A stretch of 64,000 nucleotides of DNA from NCBI RefSeq assembly GCF_000425145.1, contig NZ_AULF01000018.1, forward strand, positions 39,637 through 103,636. Direction: 5' to 3'. Below are positions 37,044-47,518 of this stretch, in pieces (position 1 is the first letter of the stretch; every line of letters starts with the position of its first letter). The notes under the pieces are model-generated. The model saw nothing but the letters and a program-made list of their open reading frames with translations. It searched no databases and had not been told where the DNA came from. Source of the stretch: Pedobacter glucosidilyticus DSM 23534. Its GTDB lineage: Bacteria > Bacteroidota > Bacteroidia > Sphingobacteriales > Sphingobacteriaceae. The position numbers were made by a program, and so were the translations under genes.

Positions 37044-37769
37044 TTAAAATTTAATCACATTTTTATTCATGATGCTAATGGGAGAACCCTGAGCGACGAA
37101 AACAGAATTGGGTTTTCTATCCTTTAAAAATGCAAATTTAGGACCATACAAAGCCTCAAAATCACAATTGATATAGTAAGACTTTACATCATAAATTAAC
37201 CAGGAAGGATGCTTAACAGCATACTCATAGGTAATTTGGTCACTGTATGGAGAATAACCCCAATAATGTTCTGCAATAAACTCTTCCTCACTACCCGCTT
37301 CCATGGCTCTTGCTTTGATAGACGTTACAGCTTCTAAACTATTCCATGTTCCCTTATATTTCCAAAAGTAGCCTAGTTTAATCTCATCTGCATTTTTCTC
37401 TTTATAGTGCTTCATGGCCATGGTACTATATTTCTCGCGATACAAAGTATTAGCTACTAAGCTTATAGCAAATTTTGGCACTATTTCTTTAATAAAAACC
37501 GCACCTCTTTTCCAAATGCCTTGGTCTAAATATTTCACATAAAATCTCAGGTTAACTTCCTCAAAGTTTACATGAAAAGGGATTTTAAAACCTAATAAAC
37601 GGGTTTGCTCAAACATAAATCCAATTAAGCTTACAAATACTTGCCCATGGTAGTCATCTAGAACAGTTCCTTTAGGGATATAAGGTGTTAGCAAATCAGC
37701 ATCAATAACATAATTAGCCATGATTAAATCATTCCACTCGGCAGTTAAAAAAGGGCTTTCTGTACTCAT
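37044..37769 (-). CDS. YqjF/DUF2071 family protein
   Basis: A 241-residue soluble protein matching the YqjF family, recognisable from LTAEWNDLIMANYVIDADLLTPYIPKG at the N-terminus, FVSLIGFMFEQTRLLG and the VNLRFYVKY strand. No catalytic motif is known to me for the family. It overlaps the alkB-like gene by 4 bp (ATGA), so the two are in one transcript; in that pair a role in stress or damage response is conceivable but unsupported. Confidence 0.78.
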   Translation of the reverse strand: MSTESPFLTAEWNDLIMANYVIDADLLTPYIPKGTVLDDYHGQVFVSLIGFMFEQTRLLGFKIPFHVNFEEVNLRFYVKYLDQGIWKRGAVFIKEIVPKFAISLVANTLYREKYSTMAMKHYKEKNADEIKLGYFWKYKGTWNSLEAVTSIKARAMEAGSEEEFIAEHYWGYSPYSDQITYEYAVKHPSWLIYDVKSYYINCDFEALYGPKFAFLKDRKPNSVFVAQGSPISIMNKNVIKF

Positions 37770-38368
37770 AAAATCATTTTTCTGAATGTTAAATTGATTC
37801 TTAAATCTTTCACCTTCTTGGTTTTAGGCAAAGCATGCAACCATTGCTCTTGGGTACGGCCTTTCATCACCAATAAACTAGCATCTTCTAGAAGTAGAGA
37901 AACACTTTCTTTGCTTTCTTTATGTTTAAACACAAATTTTCTTGCCGCTCCAAAGCTTAAAGAAGCTATTGCAGACTGCGGAACAATTGATTTTTCATTA
38001 TCACTATGCCAACCCATACCCTCATCACCAGAATGATAAAGATTTAATAAACAAGCGTTATAATGCTCATTTGTAATTTCCTCAACCTTATTTTTTAATG
38101 ATAGGAGCTCTGGTGTCCAAGGTAAAGCTATTTTTGTTTGATGAGAATAGGTGTAAGCACAAGCATCGTCTCCATACCAAGCTACTTTTCTAGCTGTGAT
38201 AAATTGCTTCCCAAAAATCTTAACTACATCTTGCTGCCAAGCTATACCTGATAAAAGATTTTGATAAAATGCTCTTGCATCTTCTAAAGAAAGAATATTT
38301 GGATAATAAAGCACCTCACCATCATAAGGTAAAAAATTAGTTTGCTTACGCTGATTAAATAAATCCAT
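37766..38368 (-). CDS. AlkB-like 2-oxoglutarate/Fe(II) dioxygenase
   Basis: Predicted to reverse N-alkyl damage on DNA or RNA bases. The double-stranded beta-helix core has the iron ligands HSD (in GMGWHSDNEKSIV, about residue 118) and a later His in WLHALPKT (about 178). The 2-oxoglutarate-binding arginines are in LRINLTFR. ASLSFGAARKFVFKHK is the usual strand before the second ligand. At 200 residues it resembles the ALKBH2/3-like bacterial group. First gene of a two-gene unit with the yqjF-like gene. Confidence 0.9.
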   Translation of the reverse strand: MDLFNQRKQTNFLPYDGEVLYYPNILSLEDARAFYQNLLSGIAWQQDVVKIFGKQFITARKVAWYGDDACAYTYSHQTKIALPWTPELLSLKNKVEEITNEHYNACLLNLYHSGDEGMGWHSDNEKSIVPQSAIASLSFGAARKFVFKHKESKESVSLLLEDASLLVMKGRTQEQWLHALPKTKKVKDLRINLTFRKMIL

Positions 38369-38480
38369 CAGTAATTTCCTTATATGAAGCTAACAGGTTT
38401 GAATGTATTAAGTTTTTAAAATAAATTGATGATTTATCTTGCTTTTTGATGTTTAATAGCTTTTCTTTAAAAGAAAAACG

Positions 38481-38879
38481 ATGAATTTTCATACCAGAAA
38501 ATGGATAAAACCAGAAGACCTAAACCCTAACGGAACTCTATTTGGTGGCAGTTTATTAAAATGGATTGATGAAGAAGCTGCTATTTACACCATTTGCCAA
38601 CTAGACAATAACAGGGTAGTTACCAAGTATATGTCTGAGATAAATTTTGTAAGCTCTGCCCGCTTAGGTGATGTGATAGAAATGGGTATTACAGCAACAC
38701 ATTTTGGTACTACTTCCATCACTTTATACTGCGAAGTGAGGAATAAAATCACTCGTCAGCGTATTTTAACTATAGACAAAATCGTATTTGTAAACATGAA
38801 TGAAGACGGTAAACCAGAACCCCATGGTAAAACTAAAATTGTTTATTCCTCAGAGAAGTTTAAGGGAGATAACATTTGA
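38481..38879 (+). CDS. acyl-CoA thioesterase, YciA-type hotdog protein
   Basis: A 132-residue single hotdog domain. The family signature NPNGTLFGGSLLKWIDEEAAI (about residues 15-35) contains the active-site Asp. VTKYMSEINFVSSARLGDVIEMG is the next conserved block. Such enzymes are hexameric and hydrolyse short- and medium-chain acyl-CoA. Stands alone, divergent from alkB and convergent with obg. Confidence 0.88.
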   Translation: MNFHTRKWIKPEDLNPNGTLFGGSLLKWIDEEAAIYTICQLDNNRVVTKYMSEINFVSSARLGDVIEMGITATHFGTTSITLYCEVRNKITRQRILTIDKIVFVNMNEDGKPEPHGKTKIVYSSEKFKGDNI

Positions 38880-38970
38880 TTGTTTCAAGATTTATGCTGA
38901 AAGCAAGTTGTTTTATAAGAAACTAAAACCAAACACGTATAACTGGAACTGCTATCCAATAACTGTTAGG

Positions 38971-39969
38971 CTACTGGTTAATCTCTTTCCAGAGTAAGTC
39001 TTTAAGTTCTAGCAACCCTTTTTGTGCCACAGAAGAAATAAAAACAAAAGGAATATCTAAATCAACTTCTTTACGCATTTCAGTTTCTAGCTCCTCATCT
39101 AGCATATCTGATTTTGTAATTGCCAAAATTCTAGGCTTTTGCATCATTTCTGGATTATAAGCTTCAAGCTCTGCTAATAAGATCTCATACTCTTCTTTAA
39201 TACTTCTGTGCGTATCAGCAGGTACCATAAAAAGTAAAACGGAGTTTCTTTCTATATGACGCAAAAATCTAAAACCTAAGCCCTTACCTTCAGAGGCCCC
39301 CTCTATAATACCAGGAATATCCGCCATTACAAAAGACTGATTACCTCTGTAAGAAACTATTCCCAAGTTTGGAACTATGGTTGTAAAAGGATAATCGCCA
39401 ATTTCTGGCTTAGCAGCTGTAATAACAGATAACAAAGTTGATTTACCAGCATTAGGAAAACCTACTAAACCTACATCTGCTAAAACTTTAAGCTCTAGGA
39501 TTTTCCATTCTTCTTTTCCAGGCTCGCCTTGTTGCGCAAAACGAGGAGTTTGACGGGTAGCACTTTTAAAGTGCCAGTTACCTAAACCGCCTCTTCCACC
39601 TTCAACCAAAATACGCTCTTCACCATCTTTAGTAATTTCAAAAGCAACTTCACCAGTTTCTGCATCTTTAATTACCGTACCCAGAGGGACTTCTAAAATT
39701 TCATCCTGACCACATTTACCTGTTTTTAGAGAACTACCGCCAGACATGCCATGCTCTGCAATAACATGTTTACGGTACTTAAGGTGTAATAAGGTCCATA
39801 ACTGAGCATTACCTCTTACAATCACATGGCCACCTCTACCGCCATCGCCACCATCTGGGCCACCCATGCTTGTTCTTATATCGCGGTGTAAATGTGCAGA
39901 ACCGGGACCTCCGTTACCAGAACGTCCACAAATTTTAACATAATCAACGAAATTTGAGCCCTGTGACAT
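38971..39969 (-). CDS. obg: Obg family GTPase
   Basis: Essential ribosome-associated GTPase. Residues 1-158 form the glycine-rich Obg fold ([31 protein letters not shown]). The G domain follows with G1 [11 protein letters not shown] (about 166-176), switch I around [12 protein letters not shown]3 [17 protein letters not shown] and G4 TKSDM. No C-terminal OCT domain (length 332). Downstream of adk on the same strand, with adk's terminator between them. Confidence 0.97.
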   Translation of the reverse strand: MSQGSNFVDYVKICGRSGNGGPGSAHLHRDIRTSMGGPDGGDGGRGGHVIVRGNAQLWTLLHLKYRKHVIAEHGMSGGSSLKTGKCGQDEILEVPLGTVIKDAETGEVAFEITKDGEERILVEGGRGGLGNWHFKSATRQTPRFAQQGEPGKEEWKILELKVLADVGLVGFPNAGKSTLLSVITAAKPEIGDYPFTTIVPNLGIVSYRGNQSFVMADIPGIIEGASEGKGLGFRFLRHIERNSVLLFMVPADTHRSIKEEYEILLAELEAYNPEMMQKPRILAITKSDMLDEELETEMRKEVDLDIPFVFISSVAQKGLLELKDLLWKEINQ

Positions 39970-39998
39970 AATTTATTCTCCTCTGTAAAAATAAAAAA

Positions 39999-40024
39999 AG
40001 CGGATGTACAAAAACACATCCGCT
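39999..40024 (-). terminator. intrinsic terminator after adk
   Basis: Stem AGCGGATGT / ACATCCGCT with an 8-base loop, followed on the minus strand by seven T residues. Confidence 0.9.
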
Positions 40025-40043
40025 AATTTTTAGTAATATGTGC

Positions 40044-40616
40044 TTAGTAAGTGTCTACTACTTTACTAATGTTGGTAAAAATATCTTCAATAGTACCAAT
40101 TCCATTTACACTTGTAAACTTACCTTGTTCTTTGTAATAACTAGCTACTTGTGCTGTTTTAGAATTGTACTCTTCCACTCTTTTTTTAATGATTTCAGGA
40201 TTTTGATCATCAGGACGACCAGAATCTTTACCTCTTAATAATAATCTCTTTTCTAATTCTACTGGCTCTACTTCCAAAGCTATCATTCCAGATATAGCTT
40301 CACCTTTAGATGATAGTAAATTATCTAAAGCTTCTGCTTGTGCTACCGTTCTTGGGAAACCATCAAAGATAAAACCGTTGGCCTCTTTATTAGCATCTAA
40401 TTTATTGCTAATCATACCAATAACTACTTCGTCAGGCACTAAAACACCTTCGTCCATTAATTTTTTAGCTTCTAGCCCTAACGCTGTGCCATTGCTAATT
40501 TCTCCTCTCAAAATATCACCTGTTGAAAGATGCACCAAATTGTATTTTTCAATAAGTTTTTGAGATTGTGTGCCTTTACCGGCTCCCGGAGGGCCAAAGA
40601 GTACTAAATTAAGCAT
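40044..40616 (-). CDS. adk: adenylate kinase
   Basis: Interconverts ATP + AMP and 2 ADP. P-loop GPPGAGKGTQSQKL (residues 7-20), STGDILRGEI (AMP site), IFDGFPRTVAQAEAL and the LID region LLLRGKDSGRPDDQNPEIIKKR. The LID is the short form without the four-Cys zinc insert, giving 190 residues. Ends at its own terminator; starts 66 bp from the tRNA-Arg gene on the same strand. Confidence 0.98.
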   Translation of the reverse strand: MLNLVLFGPPGAGKGTQSQKLIEKYNLVHLSTGDILRGEISNGTALGLEAKKLMDEGVLVPDEVVIGMISNKLDANKEANGFIFDGFPRTVAQAEALDNLLSSKGEAISGMIALEVEPVELEKRLLLRGKDSGRPDDQNPEIIKKRVEEYNSKTAQVASYYKEQGKFTSVNGIGTIEDIFTNISKVVDTY

Positions 40617-40637
40617 AGTAATATCTGTTAAAATTTA

Positions 40638-40670
40638 AAAAGCCTTTTCGCCTGTTGGCAAAAAGGCTTT
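40638..40670 (-). terminator. terminator after tRNA-Arg
   Basis: Stem AAAGCCTTTTTGCC / GGCGAAAAGGCTTT (minus strand) followed by a T-rich tract, directly after the tRNA. Confidence 0.85.
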
Positions 40671-40681
40671 ACCTTAATTAG

Positions 40682-40755
40682 TGGACCTGAAGGGAGTCGA
40701 ACCCCTAACCTCCTGATCCGTAGTCAGGTGCTCTATCCAGTTAAGCTACAGATCC
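40682..40755 (-). tRNA. tRNA-Arg (anticodon ACG)
   Basis: Minus strand, 74 nt. Acceptor GGATCTG pairs with CAGGTCC (one G-U). D-arm AGCTTAACTGGATAGAGC, anticodon stem-loop CTGACTACGGATCAG with ACG at 34-36, T-loop TTCGACT. Discriminator A; the CCA end is not encoded. ACG (inosine-modified after TadA action) would read CGU, CGC and CGA codons. Confidence 0.96.
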
Positions 40756-40775
40756 ATTTCCCATATTTGGGACTG

Positions 40776-40805
40776 CAAAAATAGACAATATAGACATTAA
40801 TGCAA
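40776..40805 (-). promoter_or_regulatory. Bacteroidota-type promoter of tRNA-Arg
   Basis: On the minus strand: TTG (40805-40803), 19-bp spacer, TATTTTTG (40783-40776), a perfect consensus ending about 20 bp before the mature tRNA 5' end. Confidence 0.8.
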
Positions 40806-40862
40806 ATTTTATTTAAAATAAGGCGGATCTGAACTTTTAAACTCAGAGATTTTTATAAATAA

Positions 40863-40890
40863 AAAGCGCATAATTTTCACTAAGCGCTTT
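40863..40890 (-). terminator. terminator after floA
   Basis: Stem AAAGCGC / GCGCTTT with a 14-base loop followed by a T/A tract on the minus strand, 20 bp after the floA stop. Confidence 0.75.
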
Positions 40891-40909
40891 CTATACAATC
40901 AGATAAACA

Positions 40910-41896
40910 TTATTTTTTATCCTTTTTTTGATCTCCACTAGGTCTTGAAATAGATTCTCTCATTTCTGTATCAGCCTGTATATTTTGCATTTTATAATAG
41001 TCCATAATACCAAGATTACCACTTCTAAATGCTTCTGCCATAGCTAGCGGTACTTGAGCTTCTGCTTCAATCACCTTAGCTCTTGCATCTTGTGCTTTAG
41101 CTTTCATTTCTTGTTCAAAAGCAACTGCAATGGCTCTTCTCTCTTCGGCTTTTGCATTGGCTACTTTTAAATCAGCCTCAGCTTGGTCTGTTTGTAACTT
41201 GGCACCAATATTATCACCAATGTCAATATCTGCAATATCAATAGATAAAATTTCAAATGCTGTTCCAGAATCTAAACCTTTAGAAAGTACAACTTTTGAT
41301 ATCTTATCAGGATTTTCTAAAACCTCTTTATGACTAACAGCAGATCCGATGGTAGTTACAATACCTTCGCCTACGCGGGCTAGAATAGTTTCTTCACCAG
41401 CACCACCAACCAATTGGTTAATATTGGCCCTCACTGTTACTCTGGCTTTCGCAATCAACTGTATACCATCTTTGGCAACGGCGGCCACTGGAGGTGTATT
41501 GATAACTCTTGGATTTACTGATAATTGTACAGCCTCAAAAACGTCTCGCCCTGCTAAATCTATAGCCGTGGCTAGTTTAAAATCTAAAGGAATATTAGCT
41601 TTATCTGCTGAGATTAATGCCTTAATGACGTTATTTACATGCCCTCCAGCTAGATAATGTGTTTCTATCTCGTTAGAAGTAATATTTAATCCAGCTTTAG
41701 TGGATGTAATCATGGCGTTTACTACCAAAGAAGGAGGTACTCTTCTCAATCGCATTAATACCAAATTAAGTAAGTTAATTCTTACACCCGATAACTGGGC
41801 TGTAAACCACAAATTAATCGGTAGAAAATACAAGACAAGTACAAGAGCAATAAAACTCCCTACTATAATAAACACAATGTTTAGAGAACCCTCCAT
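40910..41896 (-). CDS. floA: flotillin-like protein FloA
   Basis: Membrane-microdomain scaffold of the UPF0365/YqfA family. One N-terminal hydrophobic segment ([20 protein letters not shown], about residues 8-27), the family core [23 protein letters not shown], and the SPFH-like region. A C-terminal Ala/Glu-rich coiled coil follows ([20 protein letters not shown]) for oligomerisation. Length 328 is typical. The NfeD-type partner gene often found beside floA is absent; the upstream neighbour is a peroxiredoxin gene. Confidence 0.93.
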   Translation of the reverse strand: MEGSLNIVFIIVGSFIALVLVLYFLPINLWFTAQLSGVRINLLNLVLMRLRRVPPSLVVNAMITSTKAGLNITSNEIETHYLAGGHVNNVIKALISADKANIPLDFKLATAIDLAGRDVFEAVQLSVNPRVINTPPVAAVAKDGIQLIAKARVTVRANINQLVGGAGEETILARVGEGIVTTIGSAVSHKEVLENPDKISKVVLSKGLDSGTAFEILSIDIADIDIGDNIGAKLQTDQAEADLKVANAKAEERRAIAVAFEQEMKAKAQDARAKVIEAEAQVPLAMAEAFRSGNLGIMDYYKMQNIQADTEMRESISRPSGDQKKDKK

Positions 41897-41920
41897 AAGC
41901 TGATTTTTTTTTAATTTAAA

Positions 41921-42382
41921 TTATTTGACAATATCGTCAATTGCTTTGAAATTAGGTAAATCTCCTGCAGATTCTAATACTTCTGCATAAATTACCTTCT
42001 GGTTTTCATCAATTACAAAAGCAGCTCTTTTAGAAACACCTTTTAAATTAAATACAAATTCATCATAATAAGCTCCAAATGCTTTAGAAACCTCTTTATT
42101 AAAATCTGATAATAATGGAAATTGATAATTATTGTCTTCTTTAAATTTAGCTAAAGTAAAAGGAGAATCTACTGAAATTCCTAATACTTGAGCATTTAAA
42201 CCTTCGTAAAAACCAAAATTATCTCTCATTGTACATAATTGTGTTGTGCAAACACCTGTAAATGCCATGGGAAAAAAGTGAATAATGACTTTCTTACCTG
42301 CAAAATCTTTTAAACTTACTTCCTTAAGCTCAGAATTAAATAAAGTAAAATCTGGTGCTTGTTCTCCTAATTGTAATGTCAT
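41921..42382 (-). CDS. peroxiredoxin (AhpC/TSA family, AhpE-like)
   Basis: Thiol peroxidase of 153 residues. Peroxidatic Cys lies in FPMAFTGVCTTQLCTMRD (about residue 46; the PxxxTxxC spacing is kept). A second Cys follows at +5 in the same helix, which could serve as resolving Cys. Core strands VLGISVDSPFTLAKF and RAAFVIDENQKVIYAEV are typical. Cytoplasmic. Lies 24 bp upstream of floA on the same strand, so cotranscription is possible. Confidence 0.9.
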   Translation of the reverse strand: MTLQLGEQAPDFTLFNSELKEVSLKDFAGKKVIIHFFPMAFTGVCTTQLCTMRDNFGFYEGLNAQVLGISVDSPFTLAKFKEDNNYQFPLLSDFNKEVSKAFGAYYDEFVFNLKGVSKRAAFVIDENQKVIYAEVLESAGDLPNFKAIDDIVK

Positions 42383-42459
42383 AATATTTATTTATTGATT
42401 TTTGAATGATTATTTATTGAGTAATTGATTTTAGAATCTCATCTTTAACTTCTAACAAG

Positions 42460-43365
42460 TCACCTTTGTTTCAATTGTTTATCCATAATTTCTAAACCTT
42501 CTTTAAAAGAGTGTGGTTGATATCCTAAATCTTTGACAGATTTATCTAAAATAAATCCTGTTCTTTTTGGTCTTTTGGCAGCCTGGTTTAAAGAATCAGA
42601 GCTAATAGGTTTGATTAAGCTTTTATCTAAGTTATAAAAGTCTGCCACTTGTTCTACCAGCTCCATAATACTCATCATATCTTTTCCAGAAGCATTATAA
42701 ATACCTTTTGCACCTTTTTGAGCAGCTAGTAAACAAATTTCTGCTAAATCCTCTGCTAAAGTTGGCATTCTCCATTGGTCGTTAACAATATTAATAGGCA
42801 AACCTTTTTCTAAAGCACCTTTAGCCCAAAGTACAATATTGCTTCGGCTCATATCATTCACAATACCGTAAACAATAATGGTTCTTAATATGGTATAATG
42901 AATATCAGATTGCATTAAAAGCTGTTCCGCAGCCCATTTAGATTCTCCATAATAAGAAACTGGATTAGCTTTATCTTCTTCCGTATAAGGACCATCCTCA
43001 CCATCAAAAATAAAATCTGTAGAAAGATGAACCAACTGGATTTGGTATTTCTTACATGCTTTAATCAAGTAATCTACTGCTGTAACATTAAGCAGCCAAC
43101 AAAGTTCCTTTTCATTCTCGCAGGTGTCTACATTAGTCATTGCAGCTGTATGAATAATCACATCTGGTTTGTATTTAGCTACAACCTCATGGATACTATC
43201 TTCATTGGTGATATCCATTTCTGCATAGGTATAACCATCTTTTACAGCATATCTGTTTTGCCCTTTAGATGTAGCAATTAATTCAAAATCTTGCTGAGCT
43301 AAAATCCTTTCAGTAAGTTTTTGTCCTAACAAACCATTGCTACCAGTTACTAGAATCTTTTTCAT
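42460..43365 (-). CDS. RmlD-like NAD(P)-dependent sugar reductase
   Basis: Extended short-chain dehydrogenase of 301 residues similar to dTDP-4-dehydrorhamnose reductase. Rossmann start ILVTGSNGLLGQKLTE, DVIIHTAAMTNVDTCE, STDFIFDGEDGPYTEED and the YGESKWAAEQLL catalytic Tyr-Lys motif are present. No other rhamnose genes (rmlA, B, C) are nearby, so it could act on another nucleotide sugar or a related substrate. Confidence 0.85.
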   Translation of the reverse strand: MKKILVTGSNGLLGQKLTERILAQQDFELIATSKGQNRYAVKDGYTYAEMDITNEDSIHEVVAKYKPDVIIHTAAMTNVDTCENEKELCWLLNVTAVDYLIKACKKYQIQLVHLSTDFIFDGEDGPYTEEDKANPVSYYGESKWAAEQLLMQSDIHYTILRTIIVYGIVNDMSRSNIVLWAKGALEKGLPINIVNDQWRMPTLAEDLAEICLLAAQKGAKGIYNASGKDMMSIMELVEQVADFYNLDKSLIKPISSDSLNQAAKRPKRTGFILDKSVKDLGYQPHSFKEGLEIMDKQLKQR

Positions 43366-43425
43366 TGCCCGAAAATAGTTCTTTTGCCGGAAAAATCACT
43401 TTTAATAACTAAATTTAATCATAAC

Positions 43426-43456
43426 AAAAAAGACAGTGCTATTACACTGCCTTTTT
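43426..43456 (-). terminator. terminator after the SGNH lipoprotein gene
   Basis: AAAAAGaCAGTG / CACTGcCTTTTT, short loop, T tract on the minus strand; 49 bp past the stop codon. Confidence 0.8.
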
Positions 43457-43504
43457 AATGATAAACTGCTTCAAAATAAAGGTAATTTTTATAACCTGAT
43501 CAAC

Positions 43505-44827
43505 TTAGTTGAATTTCAAAAATGTATAATTACTTAATTCTACTTTTGGTAACGTAGCATTATATTTTGCGTTGATAATATTGATAAGCTCATTAGCTAC
43601 CACTGCATTACCCATTGGAGTTAAATGTACACCATCCAAAGAAAATATTTTACCGCTAATGTATGCTGTGGTAAAAGTAACTCCATCTACAGTTATACCA
43701 GCTCCTTTAAACTTATTTAGGTACTCGTTAGCATCAAAAACAGCCAAATCTTTAGATGCTGCAACTGCTTTTATGGTATTGTTATAACTTGTTATGGCAG
43801 TTCTGACCGTAGCCACTTCATCCCTATCTAAAATAAATCTATTCTCAATTGGATTATTTGGATGTAAGCCATAAGGAAAAGGCGCACCGGGTCCAGTAGT
43901 GGTAGATCCAACCGAGCTGGTAGAAAAGTTTAATACTACTAAATCTTCTGCGGTTGCAGCTCTAGCACCAGCACTTGTGGCTATAAAAATGTTTGTAAAT
44001 GCTGGAATACCTACAGGCCTAGCGGCATTCACACCCGCCAAAATTGCGCTTATAGTTACCGTATTAAAAAACGGTATAACAGAAACATCTGGCACAGTTG
44101 CTACCACACCTTTTGCCCCTGTAGCTGTTAACCTATTGATTAATTCTGTATACATGGTAGTAAAATCTGCTGTTGGTGTTAACACATCTCCCACTCCGCC
44201 ACTAGTAGCATATCCTAAAGCATCATTATTACCTAACCAATTGGTAAAGAAGGTAAAAGGTGTTGTTGTAACAAAATCTAAGTATGTAGTAGTGTTGGTT
44301 CCAGCATTTCCGGCTAATAAACGCTCAAAATAACCATTAACATTTCCGTAAACATTTAATTTTATGTCTCTTAATTTGATACCCGGTACACCGTAATTAT
44401 TTAAAGGACCGGTATGCTTGGTATATAAAGTTACATTGCCGAACCCAGGTATAGTTGCCGAACCCCTGATACCTAAATTAGTGGTTACAGGAATCAAAAT
44501 TGGTGTACCAGCCGGAGTTAAGCCACCATAACGCACATAACCAGAACCATTAGCTTGATTAGCTGGAAATAAAGCTTGAGCAAATTCTCCACCGCCAGCA
44601 AGCTTCATTTGCTGAGCTAAAATATTCGGAAAAGAATTTAATTGACCACTTAAGTATAGTCCATTATCAGCAAAGCCAGCCGTAAGTGAGTTTCCTAATG
44701 CAATATATCTGGTAAAATCTGCGTTTCCAGAGCTAGGAACAACGGCAGTCTCTTCATCTTTTGTACAACCTGATGCAACTAAAATTATAGCCGCAAAAGC
44801 CCATTTAAATGCGTAATTAAATTTCAT
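43505..44827 (-). CDS. SGNH/GDSL-family lipoprotein esterase
   Basis: A 440-residue predicted lipoprotein: signal peptide with lipobox VASGC (lipid on Cys21) followed by an acidic linker. The SGNH blocks are visible: block I YIALGNSLTAGF (GNSL in place of GDSL, Ser nucleophile), block III in NWLGNNDALG and block V LDGVHLTPMGNAV with the catalytic Asp and His. The region from about residue 150 is rich in Thr, Ala and Gly, resembling surface-exposed Bacteroidota lipoproteins. Substrate unknown. Confidence 0.88.
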   Translation of the reverse strand: MKFNYAFKWAFAAIILVASGCTKDEETAVVPSSGNADFTRYIALGNSLTAGFADNGLYLSGQLNSFPNILAQQMKLAGGGEFAQALFPANQANGSGYVRYGGLTPAGTPILIPVTTNLGIRGSATIPGFGNVTLYTKHTGPLNNYGVPGIKLRDIKLNVYGNVNGYFERLLAGNAGTNTTTYLDFVTTTPFTFFTNWLGNNDALGYATSGGVGDVLTPTADFTTMYTELINRLTATGAKGVVATVPDVSVIPFFNTVTISAILAGVNAARPVGIPAFTNIFIATSAGARAATAEDLVVLNFSTSSVGSTTTGPGAPFPYGLHPNNPIENRFILDRDEVATVRTAITSYNNTIKAVAASKDLAVFDANEYLNKFKGAGITVDGVTFTTAYISGKIFSLDGVHLTPMGNAVVANELINIINAKYNATLPKVELSNYTFLKFN

Positions 44828-45131
44828 TTCAAATTAATTTAAGTTAATTGGTTAAGACAAGATGAGCTTATCTCTCTTTATTATGCAAGCATAACAAATT
44901 TTTAGATTCATTCCTATTTTTTTTAAAGAAAAATTTATATCAAGTTTCTGAACAATCATTGCCATTTTAAAAAACCACTCTCAAGAATAAAACCGAAACA
45001 TATTTCAAAATCAAAAAATAGCAAAATCAACTCATTTTCAATACTTTACACAATAAAATAGAAATATGAAATTTCCTTAAAAACATTTTGTATACATATA
45101 TTTGTATTTTGATGAATAAAAAGTAATTTTG
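44828..45131 (+). promoter_or_regulatory. gene-free region with atpD promoter at 45102-45131
   Basis: The 365-bp gap before atpD shows one clear signal: TTG (45102-45104), 19-bp spacer, TAATTTTG (45124-45131), a perfect Bacteroidota consensus giving a leader of about 55 bp. The rest is AT-rich without a frame or hairpin I can support. Confidence 0.75.
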
Positions 45132-45180
45132 CCCACTCAAAAATTCAATTGATAGGGATTTATATCTCACTGATACATAA

Positions 45181-46701
<1,521 letters not shown>

Positions 46702-46711
46702 GAATTGAGAT

Positions 46712-46761
46712 TTGCGTATAGCGTATTGAGTAAATCGCATTACGCTATACTAAATACGCAA
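46712..46761. repeat. nested inverted repeat in the atpD-atpC spacer
   Basis: TTGCGTATAGCGTA (46712-46725) pairs with TACGCTATAC (46741-46750) and TACGCAA (46755-46761). The hairpin fills the 70-bp spacer and is built from repeated GCGTATTG-like words. It could adjust the beta:epsilon ratio. Confidence 0.75.
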
Positions 46762-46771
46762 TACGATAAAT

Positions 46772-47020
46772 ATGAACTTAGAAATATTAACTCCAGATAA
46801 AAAAGTATTTGATGGTGAAGTTATATCAGTAACTGTTCCGGGAACGATGGGTTCTTTTGAAGTACTCAATAACCACGCTCCTATCATCTCAACTTTAGAG
46901 AAAGGACAAGTTACCATCAGAACAGCAACTAAAACAGAAAAGCTTATCATCAACGGAGGTGCAATAGAAGTTATTGATAATAAGATTATTGTTCTTGCAG
47001 AAGGAGTAATAGAAAGCTAA
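46772..47020 (+). CDS. atpC: F1 ATP synthase subunit epsilon (short form)
   Basis: 82 residues matching only the N-terminal beta-sandwich of epsilon (EILTPDKKVFDGEVISVTVPG, MGSFEVLNNHAPIISTLEKG). The C-terminal two-helix domain that inhibits ATP hydrolysis in E. coli is missing; the frame ends cleanly and is followed by a terminator, so this is not a truncation by mutation. The short form is usual for Bacteroidota. Coupling to gamma should be preserved, while inhibition by the helical arm cannot occur. Confidence 0.93.
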   Translation: MNLEILTPDKKVFDGEVISVTVPGTMGSFEVLNNHAPIISTLEKGQVTIRTATKTEKLIINGGAIEVIDNKIIVLAEGVIES

Positions 47021-47040
47021 TTAAAGCTTTTTAAAATTAA

Positions 47041-47070
47041 AAAAACCGATGGCTTAAGTTATCGGTTTTT
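47041..47070 (+). terminator. terminator after atpC
   Basis: AAAAACCGAT / ATCGGTTTTT with a 10-base loop, extended by further T residues, 20 bp after the atpC stop. Confidence 0.92.
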
Positions 47071-47300
47071 TTTTGACCAAAATTTTAAATTTTTAAAGCC
47101 CATCTTATATTTTAAGAAGATTTAGCCCTCAAAATACAATGCTTGCATAATAAAAGTTTGTTTTATACTAAATACCATTTTCATTTTTGGTTCAAAAATT
47201 ATGAAATTTATAACGGTTTGGCGCTTCAAGAACAAATATTATTCTGTTTAGCATTATTTAATGAAATAATATTTTTTTTAGCTTTTTTAATGCTTTACTC

Positions 47301-47330
47301 TTGACAATAAATATTACATGCCTTACCTTG
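47301..47330 (+). promoter_or_regulatory. possible promoter of the ilv-leu operon
   Basis: TTG (47301-47303), 19-bp spacer, TTACCTTG (47323-47330), which matches four of the six fixed positions of TAnnTTTG. It would start transcription about 30 bp before the leader peptide. An alternative further upstream is CATTTTTG at 47182-47189. Apart from this and the attenuator, the 498-bp gap 47021-47518 shows nothing else. Confidence 0.35.
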
Positions 47331-47365
47331 AGAAGATTAAAGTTGATAAAAAATAAAGTATAAAT

Positions 47366-47446
47366 ATGATTTCAATAGCTATAAACTTAGTCATTATTTT
47401 CTTACCTATTTTACTAGGTACGCAGTCTAAGGCATGTTTTAATTAG
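47366..47446 (+). CDS. predicted branched-chain amino acid leader peptide
   Basis: A 26-codon frame with ATG start and TAG stop, 73 bp before ilvE. Eleven of its 26 residues are Ile (6), Leu (4) or Val (1), eight of them packed into the ten-codon run LVIIFLPILL (47387-47416). It ends 19 bp before a terminator hairpin. This is the layout of leader peptides that sense charged branched-chain tRNAs. It has no other recognisable content, and such a density directly upstream of the matching biosynthetic operon is unlikely to be accidental. Assignment is inference from layout. Confidence 0.78.
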   Translation: MISIAINLVIIFLPILLGTQSKACFN

Positions 47447-47493
47447 CTACATAAAAATTAAAGATGCCTTCCAATAAAGAAGGCTTTTTTTTT
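47428..47493 (+). promoter_or_regulatory. transcription attenuator of the ilv-leu operon
   Basis: Terminator: GCCTTC (47466-47471) with GAAGGC (47479-47484) followed by nine T residues (47485-47493). Antiterminator: AAGGCAT (47429-47435), inside the tail of the leader-peptide frame, is exactly complementary to ATGCCTT (47464-47470), the left arm of the terminator, so the two folds exclude each other. A ribosome halted at the Ile/Leu/Val cluster would leave AAGGCAT free; one that reaches the TAG would cover it. A further complement, ATGCCTTA (47318-47325), could sequester TAAGGCAT if it lies within the transcript. Confidence 0.75.
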
Positions 47494-47518
47494 ATCATTT
47501 AAACCCAATAAAGTAACA

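Noticed and set aside
46772..47020. Truncated, broken atpC
   Set aside because: The frame ends cleanly before a terminator and the missing helical domain matches the known short epsilon form of the phylum.
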